Assembly (NCBI RefSeq): GCF_039555335.1
Contig: NC_092635.1
Span: forward strand, 67,988,058-68,052,057
From: Amphiura filiformis
Taxonomy: Eukaryota; Echinodermata; Ophiuroidea; Amphilepidida; Amphiuridae
DNA: 64,000 bases
Reading direction: 5' to 3'
The notes under the pieces are model-generated. The model was not told where the DNA came from. It saw only the letters and a program-made list of their open reading frames with translations, and did not search any database. Below are positions 1-11,512 of this stretch, piece by piece (within the stretch, counting starts at the first letter, position 1; every line of letters starts with the position of its first letter). A program made the position numbers and the translations under genes.

Positions 1-422
1 CAGAAATGTTCTTAAAATGTTTTGTACAAAACGTTTTAATAACATTTAAATGTCGGGTTATAAAAAGGTCGTGAAAACATTTTAAAAACGTTATTGTAAA
101 TATTTTGGGCAAACATTTTTTGCAAAATATGTTTTCAACCCCAAAATAACATTCTGTTTAGAATGATTTGTACCAAGTTTTCAAAAATGTTTTTGGAATG
201 TTATTAAAACGTTTTTATACCCTTTATATAACCCGACATTTAAATGTTTTCTGTAAAACATTTGTGTTTGCTGTGCAGTAAATTACCAACAAATGTTATT
301 TAATGTTATGAAAACGTTTTATACCATTAATGTACCCTTTATATAACCCGACATTTAAACGTTTTCTGACAACCTTTTATAACCTTTTGCGAATGATGTC
401 CAAAACGTTTTGTGTTTGCTGG
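1..422. mobile_element. AACGTTTT-rich foldback element, partial
   Basis: The window opens inside this element. It is rich in AACGTTTT and AAATGTCGGGTTATA blocks that recur in both orientations and ends with TTTGCTGGGT, the inverted form of the ACCCAGCAAACAC end seen at 2268 and 14056. It carries no coding capacity. It is followed directly by 34-bp satellite. It belongs to a non-autonomous foldback or MITE-like family with further copies at 2268-2958, 14056-14748, 14320-14600 (nested), 51412-51634 and 58323-58600. The superfamily is not determined. Confidence 0.7.
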
Positions 423-423
423 G

Positions 424-1440
424 TACCAATCAATATCAGCAGTAGATAGCTACTTCATCAATTCCAATATCAGCAGTAGATAGCTACTTCATCAATACCA
501 ATGTCAGTAATAGATAGCTAAATTACTTCATCAATACCAATATCAGCAGTAGACAGCTACTTCATCAATACCAATCAATATCAGCAGTAGATAGATACTT
601 CATCAATACCAATATCAGCAGTAGATAGCTACTTCATCAATACCAATATCAGCAGCAGATGGTTACTTCATCAATACCAATATCACCAGTACATAACTAC
701 TTCATCAATACCAATATCAGCAGTAGATAGCTACTTCATCACTACCAATCAATATCAGCAGTAGATAGCTATATCAGCAGTAGATAACTACTTCATCAAT
801 ACCAATATCAGCAGTAGATAGATACTTCATCAATACCAATGTCAGTAATAGATAGCTAAATTACTTCATCAATACCAATATCAGCAGTAGACAGCTACTT
901 CATCAATACCAATCAATATCAGCAGTAGATAGATACTTCATCAATACCAATCAATATCAGCAGTAGATAGCTATATCAGCAGTAGATAACTACTTCATCA
1001 ATACCAATATCAGCAGTAGATAGATACTTCATATCAATACCAATGTCAGTAATAGATAGCTAAATTACTTCATCAATACCAATATCAGCAGTAGACAGCT
1101 ACTTCATCAATACCAATCAATATCAGCAGTAGATAGCTATATTCATCAATACCAATATCAGCAGTAGATAGCTACTTCATCAATACCAATATCAGCAGTA
1201 GATAGCTATACTTCATCAATACCAATATCAGCAGCAGATGGCTACTTCATCAATACCAATATCATCAGTACATAGTTACTTCATCAATACCAATATCAGC
1301 AGTAGATAGCTATATTCATCAATACCAATATCAGCAGTAGATAGCTACTTCATCAATACCAATATCAGCAGTAGATAGCTATACTTCATCAATACCAATA
1401 TCAGCAGCAGATGGCTACTTCATCAATATTAATATCAACA
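424..1440 (+). repeat. 34-bp satellite array, left arm part 1
   Basis: Tandem monomers of about 34 bp, with core ATCAGCAGTAGATAGCTACT followed by TCATCAATACCAAT. Spacing measured between successive ATCAGCA starts (614 and 648) is 34. Variants of 38 bp carry an extra CAAT, and some monomers lack the TTCATCAATACC half. No open frame of note. The same monomer appears reverse-complemented in the right arms of copies A and B. Confidence 0.9.
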
Positions 1441-1910
1441 ACAGATATGTTGGAAGAAGAACCATTCTAACAGCTGATATGAGTATTGATGAAATAGTCA
1501 TCTGCTGCTAGCATTGGAATATATGACGAAGATATCTACTATTAATATTGATTAAATATCTGCTGATAATGATGTTGATAAAGTAGTCATCTATTGCGGT
1601 GTTCATGAAGAACTCATCGACTGCTGATATTGGCATTGGCAAAATAGCCATCTACTGATATTGATATTGATATTGATATTGATGAAGAAGTCATCTTTTG
1701 CTGATATTGATGAAATAGTGATCTTATGCTGATACTGGTGTTGATGAAGTAGAAATCTGGATTCAAGCCTTCTGGCCTTTAATATCAGCTGAGCCTGATA
1801 GCTTCTTTAGCAGTGCCAATATCAGCTGTAGATAAATATTTGTTGTGGGAAGCTTTATTCACTAAAATCCGCATTCGATTTCAAAATGAACTTTGAAACA
1901 GTATATTATT
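1441..1910. repeat. Diverged satellite spacer module, first copy
   Basis: A block of degenerate monomers in the opposite orientation (GCTGATAT...ATTGATGAAATAGTCATC) ending in a non-satellite stretch with GGGAAGCTTTATTCACTAAA. Almost the same block recurs at 3545-4005, just before the tRNA-Met. The left arm therefore contains an internal direct duplication of about 2.1 kb. No coding signal. Confidence 0.75.
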
Positions 1911-1920
1911 TTATATTTAA

Positions 1921-2267
1921 TATCAGCAGTAGATAACTACTTCACCAATTTCAATATCAGAAGTAGATAACTACTTCATCAATACCAATATCAGCAGTAG
2001 ATAGCTACTTCATCAATACCAATCAATATCAGCAGTATATAGCTACTTCATCAATACCAATATCAGCAGTAGATAGCTACTTCATCAATACCAATACCAG
2101 TAGTAGATAGCGATATCAGCAGTAGATAACTACTTCATCAATTCCAATATCAGCAGTAGATAGCTACTTCATCAATACCAATATCATCAGTACATAGCTA
2201 CTTCATCAATGCCAATATCAGCAGTAGATAGATGCTTCATCAATACCAATATCAACAGTAGATAGCT
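1921..2267 (+). repeat. 34-bp satellite array, left arm part 2
   Basis: Continuation of the 34-bp ATCAGCAGTAGATAGCTACT satellite after the first spacer module. It is interrupted at 2268 by an AACGTTTT foldback element inserted within a monomer. Confidence 0.85.
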
Positions 2268-2958
2268 ACCCAGCAAACACAAAACGTTTTCGACATCATT
2301 CGCAAAAGGTTATAAAAGGTTGTCAGAAAACGTTTAAATGTCGGGTTATATAAAGGGTATATTATGGGTATAAAACGTTTTCATAACATTAAAAATAATT
2401 TTTGATAATCTACTGCTCAGCAAACAAAAATGTTTTACAGAAAACGTTTAAATGTCGGGTTATATAAAGGGTATAAAAACGTTTTAATAACATTCCAAAA
2501 ACATTCCGAAAACTTGATACAAAACATTCTACACAGAATGTTATTTTGGGGTTGCAAAAATATTTTGCGAAAAATGTTTGCCCAAAATATTTGCAATAAC
2601 GTTTTAAAAACGTTTTCATGACTTTTATATAACCCGACATTTAAATGTTATTAAAACGTTTTGAAAAATACATTTTAAAAACATTTCTGTGTTTGCTGGG
2701 TGCAAATGTTTTAATATAATGTTATTTAAGTGTTGACAAAATATTTGGCAAAAATGTTTGCAAAAATAGTTTACAATAACATTTTTGAAAACATTTTAAA
2801 ATATTGTTGTAGTGTGTTTTCATAAAAACGTTTTAAAACGTTTTCATGACCTTTATATAACCCGACATTTTAATGTTATTAAAATGTTTTTATGTAAACC
2901 AAAAGCCAAAATATAACTTATTAAAAACGTTTTTAAAACGTTTTTGTGTTTGCTGGGT
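2268..2958. mobile_element. AACGTTTT-rich foldback element (CCCAGCAAACAC ends)
   Basis: Starts CCCAGCAAACACAAAACG and ends TTTGCTGGGT, an inverted terminal repeat of about 12 bp. The interior is built from inverted AACGTTTT and GTCGGGTTATATAAAGG blocks, and an internal GCTCAGCAAACA suggests a nested second copy. It sits inside a 34-bp satellite monomer. The element at 14056-14748 is its reverse complement at the equivalent monomer position, so both probably descend from one insertion. Short open frames inside are palindrome by-products. Confidence 0.75.
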
Positions 2959-3545
2959 ACATCGTCAATACCAATATCAGCAGTACATGGCTACTTCATC
3001 AATACCAATATCAGCAGTAGATAGATACTTCATCAATACCAATATCAGCAGTAGATAGCTACTTCTTCACTACCAATTAATATCAGCAGTATATAGCTAT
3101 ATCAGCAGTATATAAATATCAGCAGTAGTATAACTATTCATACGTTTACCGCTACGTATGAATATACATCATTATAGTATATAACTACTTCATCAATACC
3201 AATATCAGCAGTAGATAGCTATTTCATCAATACCAATGTCAGTAATAGATAGCTAAATTACTTCATCAATACCAATATCAGCAGTAGATAGCTACTTCAT
3301 CAATACCAATCAATATCAGCAGTAGATAGCTACTTCATCAATTCCAATATCAGCAGTAGATAGCTACTTCATCAATACCAATATCATCAGTACATAGTTA
3401 CTTCATCAATACCAATATCACCAGTAGATAGATACTTCATCAATACCAATATCAGCAGTAGATAGCTATTTCATCAATACCAATATCAGCAGTAGATAGC
3501 TATACTTAATCAATACCAATATCAGCAGCAGATGGCTACTTCATC
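2959..3545 (+). repeat. 34-bp satellite array, left arm part 3
   Basis: Further 34-bp monomers (ATCAGCAGTAGATAGCTACT type) after the foldback insertion. A short palindromic interruption with CATACGTTTACCGCTACGTATG lies near 3140-3165. It passes into the second spacer module. Confidence 0.85.
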
Positions 3546-4030
3546 AATATCGATATCAACAACCATTCTAACAGCTGATATGAGTATTGATGAAATAGTC
3601 ATCTGCTGCTAGCATTGGAAATTGGAATATATGACGAAGATGATCTACTATTAATATTGATGAAATATCTGCTGATAATGCTGTTGATAAAGTAGTCATC
3701 TATGCGGTGTTCATGAAGAACTCATCAACTGCTGATATTGGCATTGGCAAAATAGCCATCTACTGCTGATATTGATGAAGAAGTCATCTTTTGCTGATAT
3801 TGATGAAATAGTGATCTTATGCTGATACTGGTGTTGATGAAGTAGAAATCTGGATTCAAGCCTTCTGGCCTTTAATATCAGCTGAGCCTGATAGCTTCTT
3901 TAGCAGTGCCAATATCAGCTGTAGATAACTATTTGTTGTGGGAAGCTTTATTCACTAAAATCCGCATTCGATTTCAAAATTAAATTTGAAACAGTATATT
4001 ATTTTAATAACACATTTTTTTCTCACGAAA
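3545..4030. repeat. Spacer module, second copy, 5' flank of tRNA-Met
   Basis: Near-copy of 1441-1910. It differs in a few small indels and is followed by AATAACACATTTTTTTCTCACGAAACTCATG, which leads straight into tRNA-Met. The same flank in inverted form precedes the tRNA-Met genes at 12007-12078 and 39233-39305. The module therefore travels with the tRNA. Confidence 0.75.
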
Positions 4031-4037
4031 CTCATGG

Positions 4038-4110
4038 GCCTCGTTGGCGCAGTCGGCAGCGCGTCAGTCTCATAATCTGAAGGTCGTGAGTTCGAGCCTC
4101 ACACGGGGCA
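4038..4110 (+). tRNA. tRNA-Met (CAU), elongator type
   Basis: A 73-nt cloverleaf. The acceptor stem GCCTCGT pairs with ACGGGGC (one T-G pair), and the D arm is GGCGCAG..., typical of box A. The anticodon loop is CTCATAA with CAU anticodon, and the T arm GTGAGTTCGAGCCTCAC has a TTCGAGC B box. The T-loop and first base pair fit elongator rather than initiator tRNA-Met. CCA happens to follow in the genome. Identical in sequence to the minus-strand copy at 39233-39305. It is likely functional. Confidence 0.93.
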
Positions 4111-4703
4111 CCAATATTTTTTCTTCCCAACGTCAGTAACTTTTTTCTTTCCTTTTTTTTAGTTATCAACAGTCTCTGGTACTAGCAGTGCAATTCCCCC
4201 CCCCCCTCCCAAACTGGTACCAAACACCCCCATCTGAGGGGAGCATGCTCATACGCTAAAAGCCTACGATTTATTTGGTGATAGTTATAGTAAATTCAAT
4301 ACTATTAATCAACAGCAAAATTATAAGTCAATATTTCTAATATTAATTAATCAAACAATGTAGGCCTATAATAGGCCACAACAACGAATCAACACCAATG
4401 GCATACAAGTAGAGCACTTCTCGCTTGCCCGCTCTGTTCGCAAACATGTTCAACTTCTAAATTGAAGCGAAACATGTCAAAGCAACATGTGCGACACGGG
4501 GATCAGCAAAATATGCATGAGCGCGTAGCACGCTGCGCGCCTAAGGACGTACCATTGTGACGTGTTGCGCGGTGTTTCAAACGCGTTCAAGTTATCCATC
4601 GCGCATAAACTAATACGCATGCGCCGCACGGTTGCTAACAACAAACAAAATTATTTCTCAAACCTGATAACGAACCGAAAAATTGCTCACTATTTTCGTG
4701 ACA
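4111..4703. other. Inner edge of the left arm and upstream region of the three-exon gene
   Basis: 4111-4165 (TTTTTTCTTC, CGTCAGTAAC, TTTTCTTTCC) matches the 3' flank of the tRNA-Met at 39233 in inverted form, which places the inner arm edge near 4165. From about 4440 the sequence is shared with 31208 onwards, the left edge of the segmental duplication. The shared 4465-4700 block is conserved and contains GCGCGGTGTTTCAA and ATCGCGCAT. It probably holds the promoter and 5' UTR of the downstream gene. No clear TATA box is seen. Confidence 0.55.
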
Positions 4704-6578
4704 ATGTCGTCATTTCTGAAAGTTGCTTTGGCGAATTCTATGCGAATTCGAGATGGAAATTACTTGGGGTACAAATTCGACGTACCAGAGGAAGACGAAT
4801 TTACGCCGTAAGTTTTTATATAAAAGGGGAAAAATCATCACCTGTTCCCGGCTTCCCACCCGCGAAATGTAATGTGCAGCTATCGATGACGGGTTCCCCA
4901 AGTTCGTATCTTCTGACTCATTTATGGGGCGAAAAAAAGACATGGTGATCTTGAAGCGGGGGAATATTATAATAATACCATTTGGTGTTAGGTGTGTGTG
5001 TGGGGGGGGTGATTTCTGAAAATTATATAAAAACTGCATTGTCGTGAAATTGGAAATAGTGCGAGAAAAGAATCATTCCAAATTTTATTTTCGAATAAGA
5101 AATATTTCCCCACGTCAAGTTGGTGTACACTCTAAATTACAAGGATTTAAAAATAAATCCTTAAGACTGTAGTTAGGGACCAATCAATTTTAGATTTAGA
5201 ATTAATCTTATAGATTTGAATTTTAAATCTTAAAGATTTGAATTTTAAATCTTAAAGATTTTAATTTTAAATCTTAAAGATTTAATTTTAAATCTAACAC
5301 TTGATTGGTCCCTAACTAATAGGCCTAACAGTCCCTTGGGATTTATTTTAAATCCTTGAAATTTAGAGTGTACCTTGGCCCTTTTTCTTTCCAGTTGTTC
5401 ATGATGAAGATAGGCCTATCCTCTTGCATCATTTTTGATCTTTGATGTGTTTTGTGTCCACGTGGATTCACCATTAGCTATACCATTACCACTTCGACTA
5501 TTGGATCGTCTTTTTAGGCATATCATAGGTGGCCTAAACCGCAGAAATAACCGTCGTGATCTCTACTTTGTAATGCAGAAAATATCAGTAGGCCTACTTT
5601 TTTGTGTTCACATTCGGATTTTCCATATTAATTTTCGCGTTTGTCATTATTTTCACAGAGAGGAAATGTTGGATAAAGAAATCCAAAGAAGGAAAGATTT
5701 CAGTGAAGTGATCCTCGTCCACCTGATGTGTTGGCGGCGTCACCAGGTGAATATCAAAACGTTGTTGTATGAAATCGTTTTACACAAAACCACACTCGCT
5801 GCAACAATGCTAAACTCCCGGTTAAACTGCAGGGGCCAGTTTCTCGAAGCATAGCTAGTGGCCAGGCTTCTTAAGCCACTAGGCTTAAGCCCAATTAGTC
5901 CTAGGCCTATATACTGGTCGTGCTTTGCACATCATAGTTTTCATACATCACCTAGAAAGATAAGTCAATAAAATGGGTCCATAGCCTGCTGGCTTAGAAA
6001 GCCTGACCAAGTTTTGAGCAATCGGACCAAGAAGGCCTACTGAGTGTTCTGTTTCCAGTTTTTAATTTTTAATTTAAGCATTCTCGTATGTTCGTTTTCT
6101 TTGAACTTTAGGAGTTATTGATGCGTATAGGTCTTTTTCATAATACCACTATGAAAGCTTGTGAAATTTGAAAAACATATCTAGGCCTATACAAGATACT
6201 AAAAAAATACTTACATAAAGCCCGTCAATTATTTTTTTCAACCAGGTCGCAATAACGCTTTAAAAAGCATCAGCACCATACTTGCAACATTTAGAAATAT
6301 TAGCATATAATTTTTTTTTAAATCAAATTGCAGCTCAACTACATTCAATATGTTCAAAAATATTTGTTAAAAAGTGAATAATATTATAACAAAAAAATGA
6401 TTTCATAATAATAAGCTTAGAGATTAACATTTTGTTCTTCTTTCTTACCTTCTGTTTTCAGCAAAAGAAACATCGCAAATCCAAATGGAGACGGTTGATG
6501 TTCTGGCGACCCGTCGCAGGACCGCCAAGAACGCCCGTCATGGAGGCTTTAATTCAACTATACATAGATCCATATTGA
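4704..6578 (+). CDS. Uncharacterised three-exon gene, copy A
   Basis: Exons 4704-4807, 5659-5746 and 6462-6578 join in frame (phases 2 and 0) with donors GTAAGT and GTGAAT and acceptors TTTTCACAG and CTGTTTTCAG. The product has about 102 residues and starts MSSFLKVALANSMRIRDG. Residues 26-42 are acidic (DVPEEDEFTPEEMLDKE). Residues 60-75 are a basic cluster (WRRHQQKKHRKSKWRR) that resembles a nuclear localisation signal. The C-terminal tail ends IQLYIDPY. No signal peptide or membrane segment. The start is the first ATG after the shared 5' region. The second copy at 31495-33424 keeps every splice site and the frame. Function is unknown and no family was recognised. If intron 2 is retained, the frame runs on from residue 64 for about 37 residues to a stop at 5852-5854. 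Confidence 0.75.
5128..5370. mobile_element. Foldback MITE with TA target duplication, in intron 1
   Basis: The inverted ends CACTCTAAATT and AATTTAGAGTG enclose tandem GATTTGAATTTTAAATCTTAAA units arranged as a palindrome. TA lies on both sides (5126-5127 and 5371-5372). The other copy of the gene has the empty site GGTGTACCTTG at 31961-31970. The insertion therefore postdates the duplication. The TA target is typical of the Tc1/mariner superfamily; that assignment is inference. Confidence 0.8.
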
Positions 6579-8421
6579 AAGAGTTATAGATATTGAAATC
6601 ATCACTCACAAAAGGGGATATAGTCAGCAGGGGCATAATGAATATGTATTTTCGCGTCTTTTATAACACTTATGAATCAGATATAAGATTTGGCCATATA
6701 TTTTTTATCATAGGTTGCAACGGGTGTACCACTTACCAGTAAAAAGGTGTATACGTTAACAATTATTCGATAGAGATGATTAACCCATTTTGCACTCAGA
6801 TTTGGTTGAACCAAGTTTTCGAAAATTGAATTATCTTATAGTTTTCTAAAGGAACAACTTGGAGCAATTAACACACTCAAAATTTATTATGGAACAATGC
6901 CCTGTGCATTTGTCTTGTTATGAAAGAAATCAAAATTCCAAAACTGATATTATTTATTACAATGTATATAGTTTGATCGTTATCAAACAAACCAAACCTC
7001 GATAGGCTGGACTAATTTGGTTCAAGCCCTGGTTTAGGATTTGGAAGAAACAATCCGAATTTTTTTTTCTAAAAACAAAAGAAGCAAACAAAAACCGTTA
7101 CTATTTTAAAGAAACAAACCAATTAGGCCCTACCTTCAAGAAATACACGCCTCTCTGGGATACCGGATACTTTCCTAAGCTTTTCCTGAAGCATTCTGCA
7201 TTTTAAAAGCAAGTTTCCTGTGACGCTCCACTCTGTCCATCTATGGGATTTACTTGACTGACTGCTTGCATGGAGTGTAAACGATCAACATGACACTCAT
7301 GGGGTGCACATCGCACATCCTGCAACAAGATCGCAGCAAAAACAAAATACCCAGATTCACCAGTCTCCAACATCGGCCCAGCGCCATTATTTGGGCTGCC
7401 CCGTTTGTTGGCGAGACACAGTGTGGTCTGTACCTCAAAGCCCTGTTCCGGCCGATGGTACCTGTAGATGGTACATTGGCGACCGTAGGCAGAGCTAGAA
7501 TTGGATACTTTAGAGTGGTCGGCTGTGATCACTGGTTCCAATCCCTCAGGTTAACAAGACGTGTTAAGTCAAGTACAAAAGTCACACAAATGCAAATTGC
7601 TTGAAAGTTACAGATGCTCTGGAATCAGCGTATTAATTTATCCGAGAGCTAATTAGTATAATTGGTAGTAGGCATATACCAATCAAAATGAACATCAGTA
7701 GGCCTAGTGTAGCCCATACGTTCATGAGCTATAAAGTATAGGCCTATATATCCGATTATATCAAGTAGATAATTTAATTTTAAGTTGGGAAGCAATCTAT
7801 ACTCAAAAGCGATGTACATCTCTCGAAAGCGGCAGCGTTACACCCGTTGAAGTTTGTTATTAATTATGCACCCAAATATAAAATCAGTTAATAGGTTTAG
7901 ATAATATATATAAAACTTGCTAATTGATCAAGTCTAATTTTTGTCTGGCAAACATTTGAAATGGGTAGACAAAATATGAATTAAATTCTGGACTCACCAT
8001 TTGAAATCGGTAGCCCCCCCCCCCTATGAATGAAAATATTCGGCTATCCCTGCTGACTATATCGCTCAAAAATATAAAATGTTTAGAAAATAATGTTGAT
8101 ATCTTTCATATTGAAGATTCGATTATATGCACACAAAGCTACTATTTCACCAAAGATCACAATATCAAGTGCATATATTTTATACGTGTATTCTATTTTT
8201 ATGTAAATTTATATATTTTTTATTGCAAAAAGAAAGAACAAATTAAATATCTTCAAATAGTCGCCGGGTCAATAATTTGATATAATTTGAATAAGGTTTC
8301 GTATAACGAAATAATTGTATATAATTTATTTTAATAAATAAAATCAGACTAGTGATTATTATATATATCGCATTATGTGATGCGTGTTTTATTGACTTGT
8401 AATCTTGTAGTTTAAATCCTA
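6579..8421. other. Downstream region of gene copy A, no confirmed gene
   Basis: Shared with 33425-34817 plus 38464-38820 of copy B, with many small indels. A minus-strand frame at 7203-7541 has a partly conserved counterpart in copy B (33908-34219), but the two ends diverge, and it was not called as a gene. The region is AT-rich and contains several TAGGCCTA motifs. Nothing else is recognised. Confidence 0.5.
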
Positions 8422-8744
8422 TTAATACACACCTATGACGTCGCGCTATTGTTTTACCGCTCCATTATTTTCCACGAATGGAGCGATGATCACAATAACA
8501 CGCCATTCGTAAATGCCCTTCTCTTTTCTCTGAAAAGCAAATACCTTTCAGGGAAAAAGTACTGGCATTTACGAATGTAGTGTTAATATCAATTGCACTT
8601 TTGAAAAGCAAGTATTTGCGAAAAGTGCGGTATTGTTATCATCACTTCATTCATGCAAAACAATGATACGAAAAACAAGAAGAAAATGATTTTCATTAAT
8701 ACAATAAATTGAGGAAGCGGATAGCAACATTTGCACAATATTGT

Positions 8745-9345
8745 CATGGGACCTGAGAGCACATCAGACATATCGAATTGCATGCTGAATACGAGGATTG
8801 TCCCTATATCTAATAATAATAATAATTTTGATTTTGTGAAATTCGCGATATAATACAAATTATTAAAATTTCATAATTTTTATATTTTTCCAAATGTAAC
8901 AGTCCTCGAAGTAAACTTTATAAATCTAATGATATGTAATTAAACTATAGGCCTATGTAGCTGGGATGAAAAGCCGACTCAATTGAAAATTTGACCTTTC
9001 ATATAGAACTTAAACATTTATATCCAAAAAGACCTACATTTTTTAGTGTTTTGAGGAAAAAATCTATATCTTTAATAATGAAGGTCACAATTTTCATATG
9101 ATTGACGGCTGTTCAACCCAACTTCCTACTATTTACTGCATATCGTCAGATTTATACAATTTACTTTGAGGACTGTTAAATTTCAAAAATATCAATTTTT
9201 AATAATTTGCCTTAAAATGTGTATTGTATCGCGAATTTAATAAAAATCTAAATTATTTGATATCAGAAGGATGTATCTGATTTGCTCTTAGGTGCCACAA
9301 ACAAAATACGTAAAAACGTCGCTATCCGAGCCCTTACAATGCAAT
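8745..9345. mobile_element. Palindromic foldback element, nested and diverged
   Basis: The inverted arms contain GAGAGCACATCAGACATATC and its complement, with a shared GGATGAAAAGCCGACT block. Related to the better preserved element at 49142-49799 and the partial one at 52345-52490. It lies inside the 3.1-kb TTAA element. No coding capacity. Confidence 0.65.
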
Positions 9346-9626
9346 CTGTGAAAAGCAAGTCAAGATCAAAACGGGCAGGTTAAATTGTTGGATAAGTACG
9401 TTGTACTTATTATGCAAGATGTGTTTTACCCTCACTTAGGCTTTACTTCGTAGGCCTTTACTTTTATTTATTTGGACCTTTCTTTCTACGCTTACTGTTT
9501 TTATAACATTTTTTTTTTTTTTTTATATTTTTATACGTTTTCAGTGGCTTAGGCCCTACATATAATTTGTCATATTTTGGGCAACATTGCTACATATACA
9601 TAATACACATTCTGTATCAATGTATT

Positions 9627-9889
9627 TAGGGAGCGATCGTTATTTATGGCAGGGGGGGAATGGGTAAATTTAGGGGGAACACGAAATTTTTTGTGGTCTT
9701 GAGGGGGGAACTTGAAATTTTAGTTGAACCAGGAGGGGGATTGTTAAATTTTAAATGGAGAAAATTGGGAAAACAAGGGGAACGCGAAATTTTTTTTGCG
9801 GACGCGAGGGGGGAACGCGAAATTTGTTGTCGATATTTTTGCCAAAACACCCATTCCCCCCCCCTGCCGTAAATAACGATCGGTCCCTT
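9627..9889. mobile_element. G-rich foldback MITE
   Basis: Ends AGGGAGCGATCGTTATTTATGG and the complement of CCGTAAATAACGATCGGTCCCT, an inverted repeat of about 25 bp followed by G or C runs. The interior repeats GGGGGGAACNCGAAATTTT motifs. Overlapping frames on both strands come from this low-complexity palindrome and are not genes. Confidence 0.75.
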
Positions 9890-10069
9890 AGGCCTATGAA
9901 TCTGTTTATTTTCAAATCGTTCTCTTCGGGCATGTTTAATAATGATAAAAGCCACAGTAGGTCTATTTTCTGTATAATCTTTATTTGTCATTAGTATATT
10001 TGATGTTTCATCTGATGGTATTTTGGCATGCTTGAATATTTACTTACATCGATCAGTAGGCCTATCCGA

Positions 10070-10657
10070 TACCGTAAAACGGGTAACTTTGGGCACTTTT
10101 CAGAGTTTTTAAACCACTGCTTCCAAACAAAACCAAATATATTTCTAATTATCTCTTTTTTTATGACGTTAGGGTTCCCTTCTACACCTTGAAGTTGAAA
10201 AAGATTTTTGAATAATTTTGAAAGGGTGCCCTAGGGGTTGAAAATAGCCTGACCAAAGTTACCCCGCATTTGGGGCAACTTTGGTCAGAGTATTACATTC
10301 CATGAAGAAAAGAAAATGAAAAAATTGATCTTCGCTGTATATGGGCAAGGTTTTGTTTTTTGTGACATTTATCCCCATGCAAAATTAAGCAAGCACGCAT
10401 CCTTGCTCACAAATATCGATTTTTATTTTGTCTGAAAAAAATGTTAAAAAATGCTCATTTTTGGTCAAAAATGCCAATATTTTCGTAACTTTCAAAGAAA
10501 TTGGACATGAGCGACTTCTTCCAAATATATTTCTTAACAAATTGAGACCAAATATGACTAAAAAACAATATTGCTGTACGGAAATATGACCATTTAAAAA
10601 ATATATTTGAACGACCAAAGTTACCCCGCTTACCGAAGTTACCCCCATTTTACGGTA
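10070..10657. mobile_element. Foldback MITE with TACCGTAAAA ends
   Basis: Left end TACCGTAAAACGGGTAACTT and right end complement TACCGTAAAATGGGGGTAAC. Subterminal inverted repeats contain CAAAGTTACCCCGC. No transposase. A 144-codon minus frame crossing its right end (10385-10819) is rejected as a gene because it runs through the inverted repeat. Confidence 0.75.
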
Positions 10658-11512
10658 ATTAAATATTACAATGTTAGGGACGCTCCATTTGATTTCGGAA
10701 GGGGGACTGGAAGTTGAGGTGGCTTTTATTTCGCGTCGAAGGCGGCGAAGTTTGTTTTGTTTTTTGCCGACAAAGTTCAAGGACAATAATAGGCCTAGGT
10801 AAAATGTGTTGTAGTACATTTAAAATTTTCGTACCTTTTCGTACCTGATTTTGGTCCGTCTGCTGCGAATCAACGATATATATCCTCGGAATGATTCCAT
10901 CACAAAATTATCCAAGATAAACAATAGTGTCCATAATTGCATGGTTGTTCCAAAATCGTAAACTCGATTCACAGAGAAGAGTATCATTGCTCAGGTATAG
11001 CGATAGGTGTAGTTTTCTTGAGGTTGACAACTGTAATGACCATTTCATATGAGCCTATACATGCTATATGACCTTTTGCCAATTTTCCTTATTATGCAAA
11101 ATAGAGACCTAAACGCAACATGACGCAACTACTTCAACAGTTAATACATTAGAAGTGGGCATAAAGAACTATTGATGGTCTAATCACTTTAATGATTTTA
11201 CGAATCTACGTTTATTCAATTTGTGTAACAAACATTTTAAATCTTTATAATTCAAGAAGGTGGTTACGGATGATTTGAACTAAACACCTGGATCGTGATA
11301 TGATGGGTATTTCTATAGAAATTTTATATAAAGCTGAGTCGGACTATTTTTGCACTCGCACCTAAAATTTAGTACGATCATTATATTAGTGTATTGTCCG
11401 GCATCAATGAGTAATTGATCAATTTGTAAAGAGCAACCTATTTCAATAACACTCCATTCGTGAAAAATAATGGAGCGGTAAAACAATAGCGCGACGTCAT
11501 AGGTGTGTATTA

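Noticed and set aside
2410-2640. Frames inside the AACGTTTT foldback elements, also at 14376-14582 and 51247-51618
   Set aside because: Repeat-derived palindromic sequence; the same peptide appears wherever the element does.
4111-4113. CCA directly after the tRNA-Met as a sign of retroposition
   Set aside because: The identical gene at 39233 lacks it, and no poly-A or target duplication is present; it is chance flank.
4562-4948. 128-codon plus-strand frame over exon 1 of gene copy A
   Set aside because: It reads exon 1 in another frame and runs through the intron. It is not open in copy B, whereas the spliced frame is.
9644-9994. Overlapping frames of 60-115 codons on both strands
   Set aside because: Products of the GGGGGGAAC-rich foldback MITE; mutual shadows in a palindrome.
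10385-10819. 144-codon minus-strand frame
   Set aside because: It crosses the right inverted end of the TACCGTAAAA MITE and shows no domain or splice logic.
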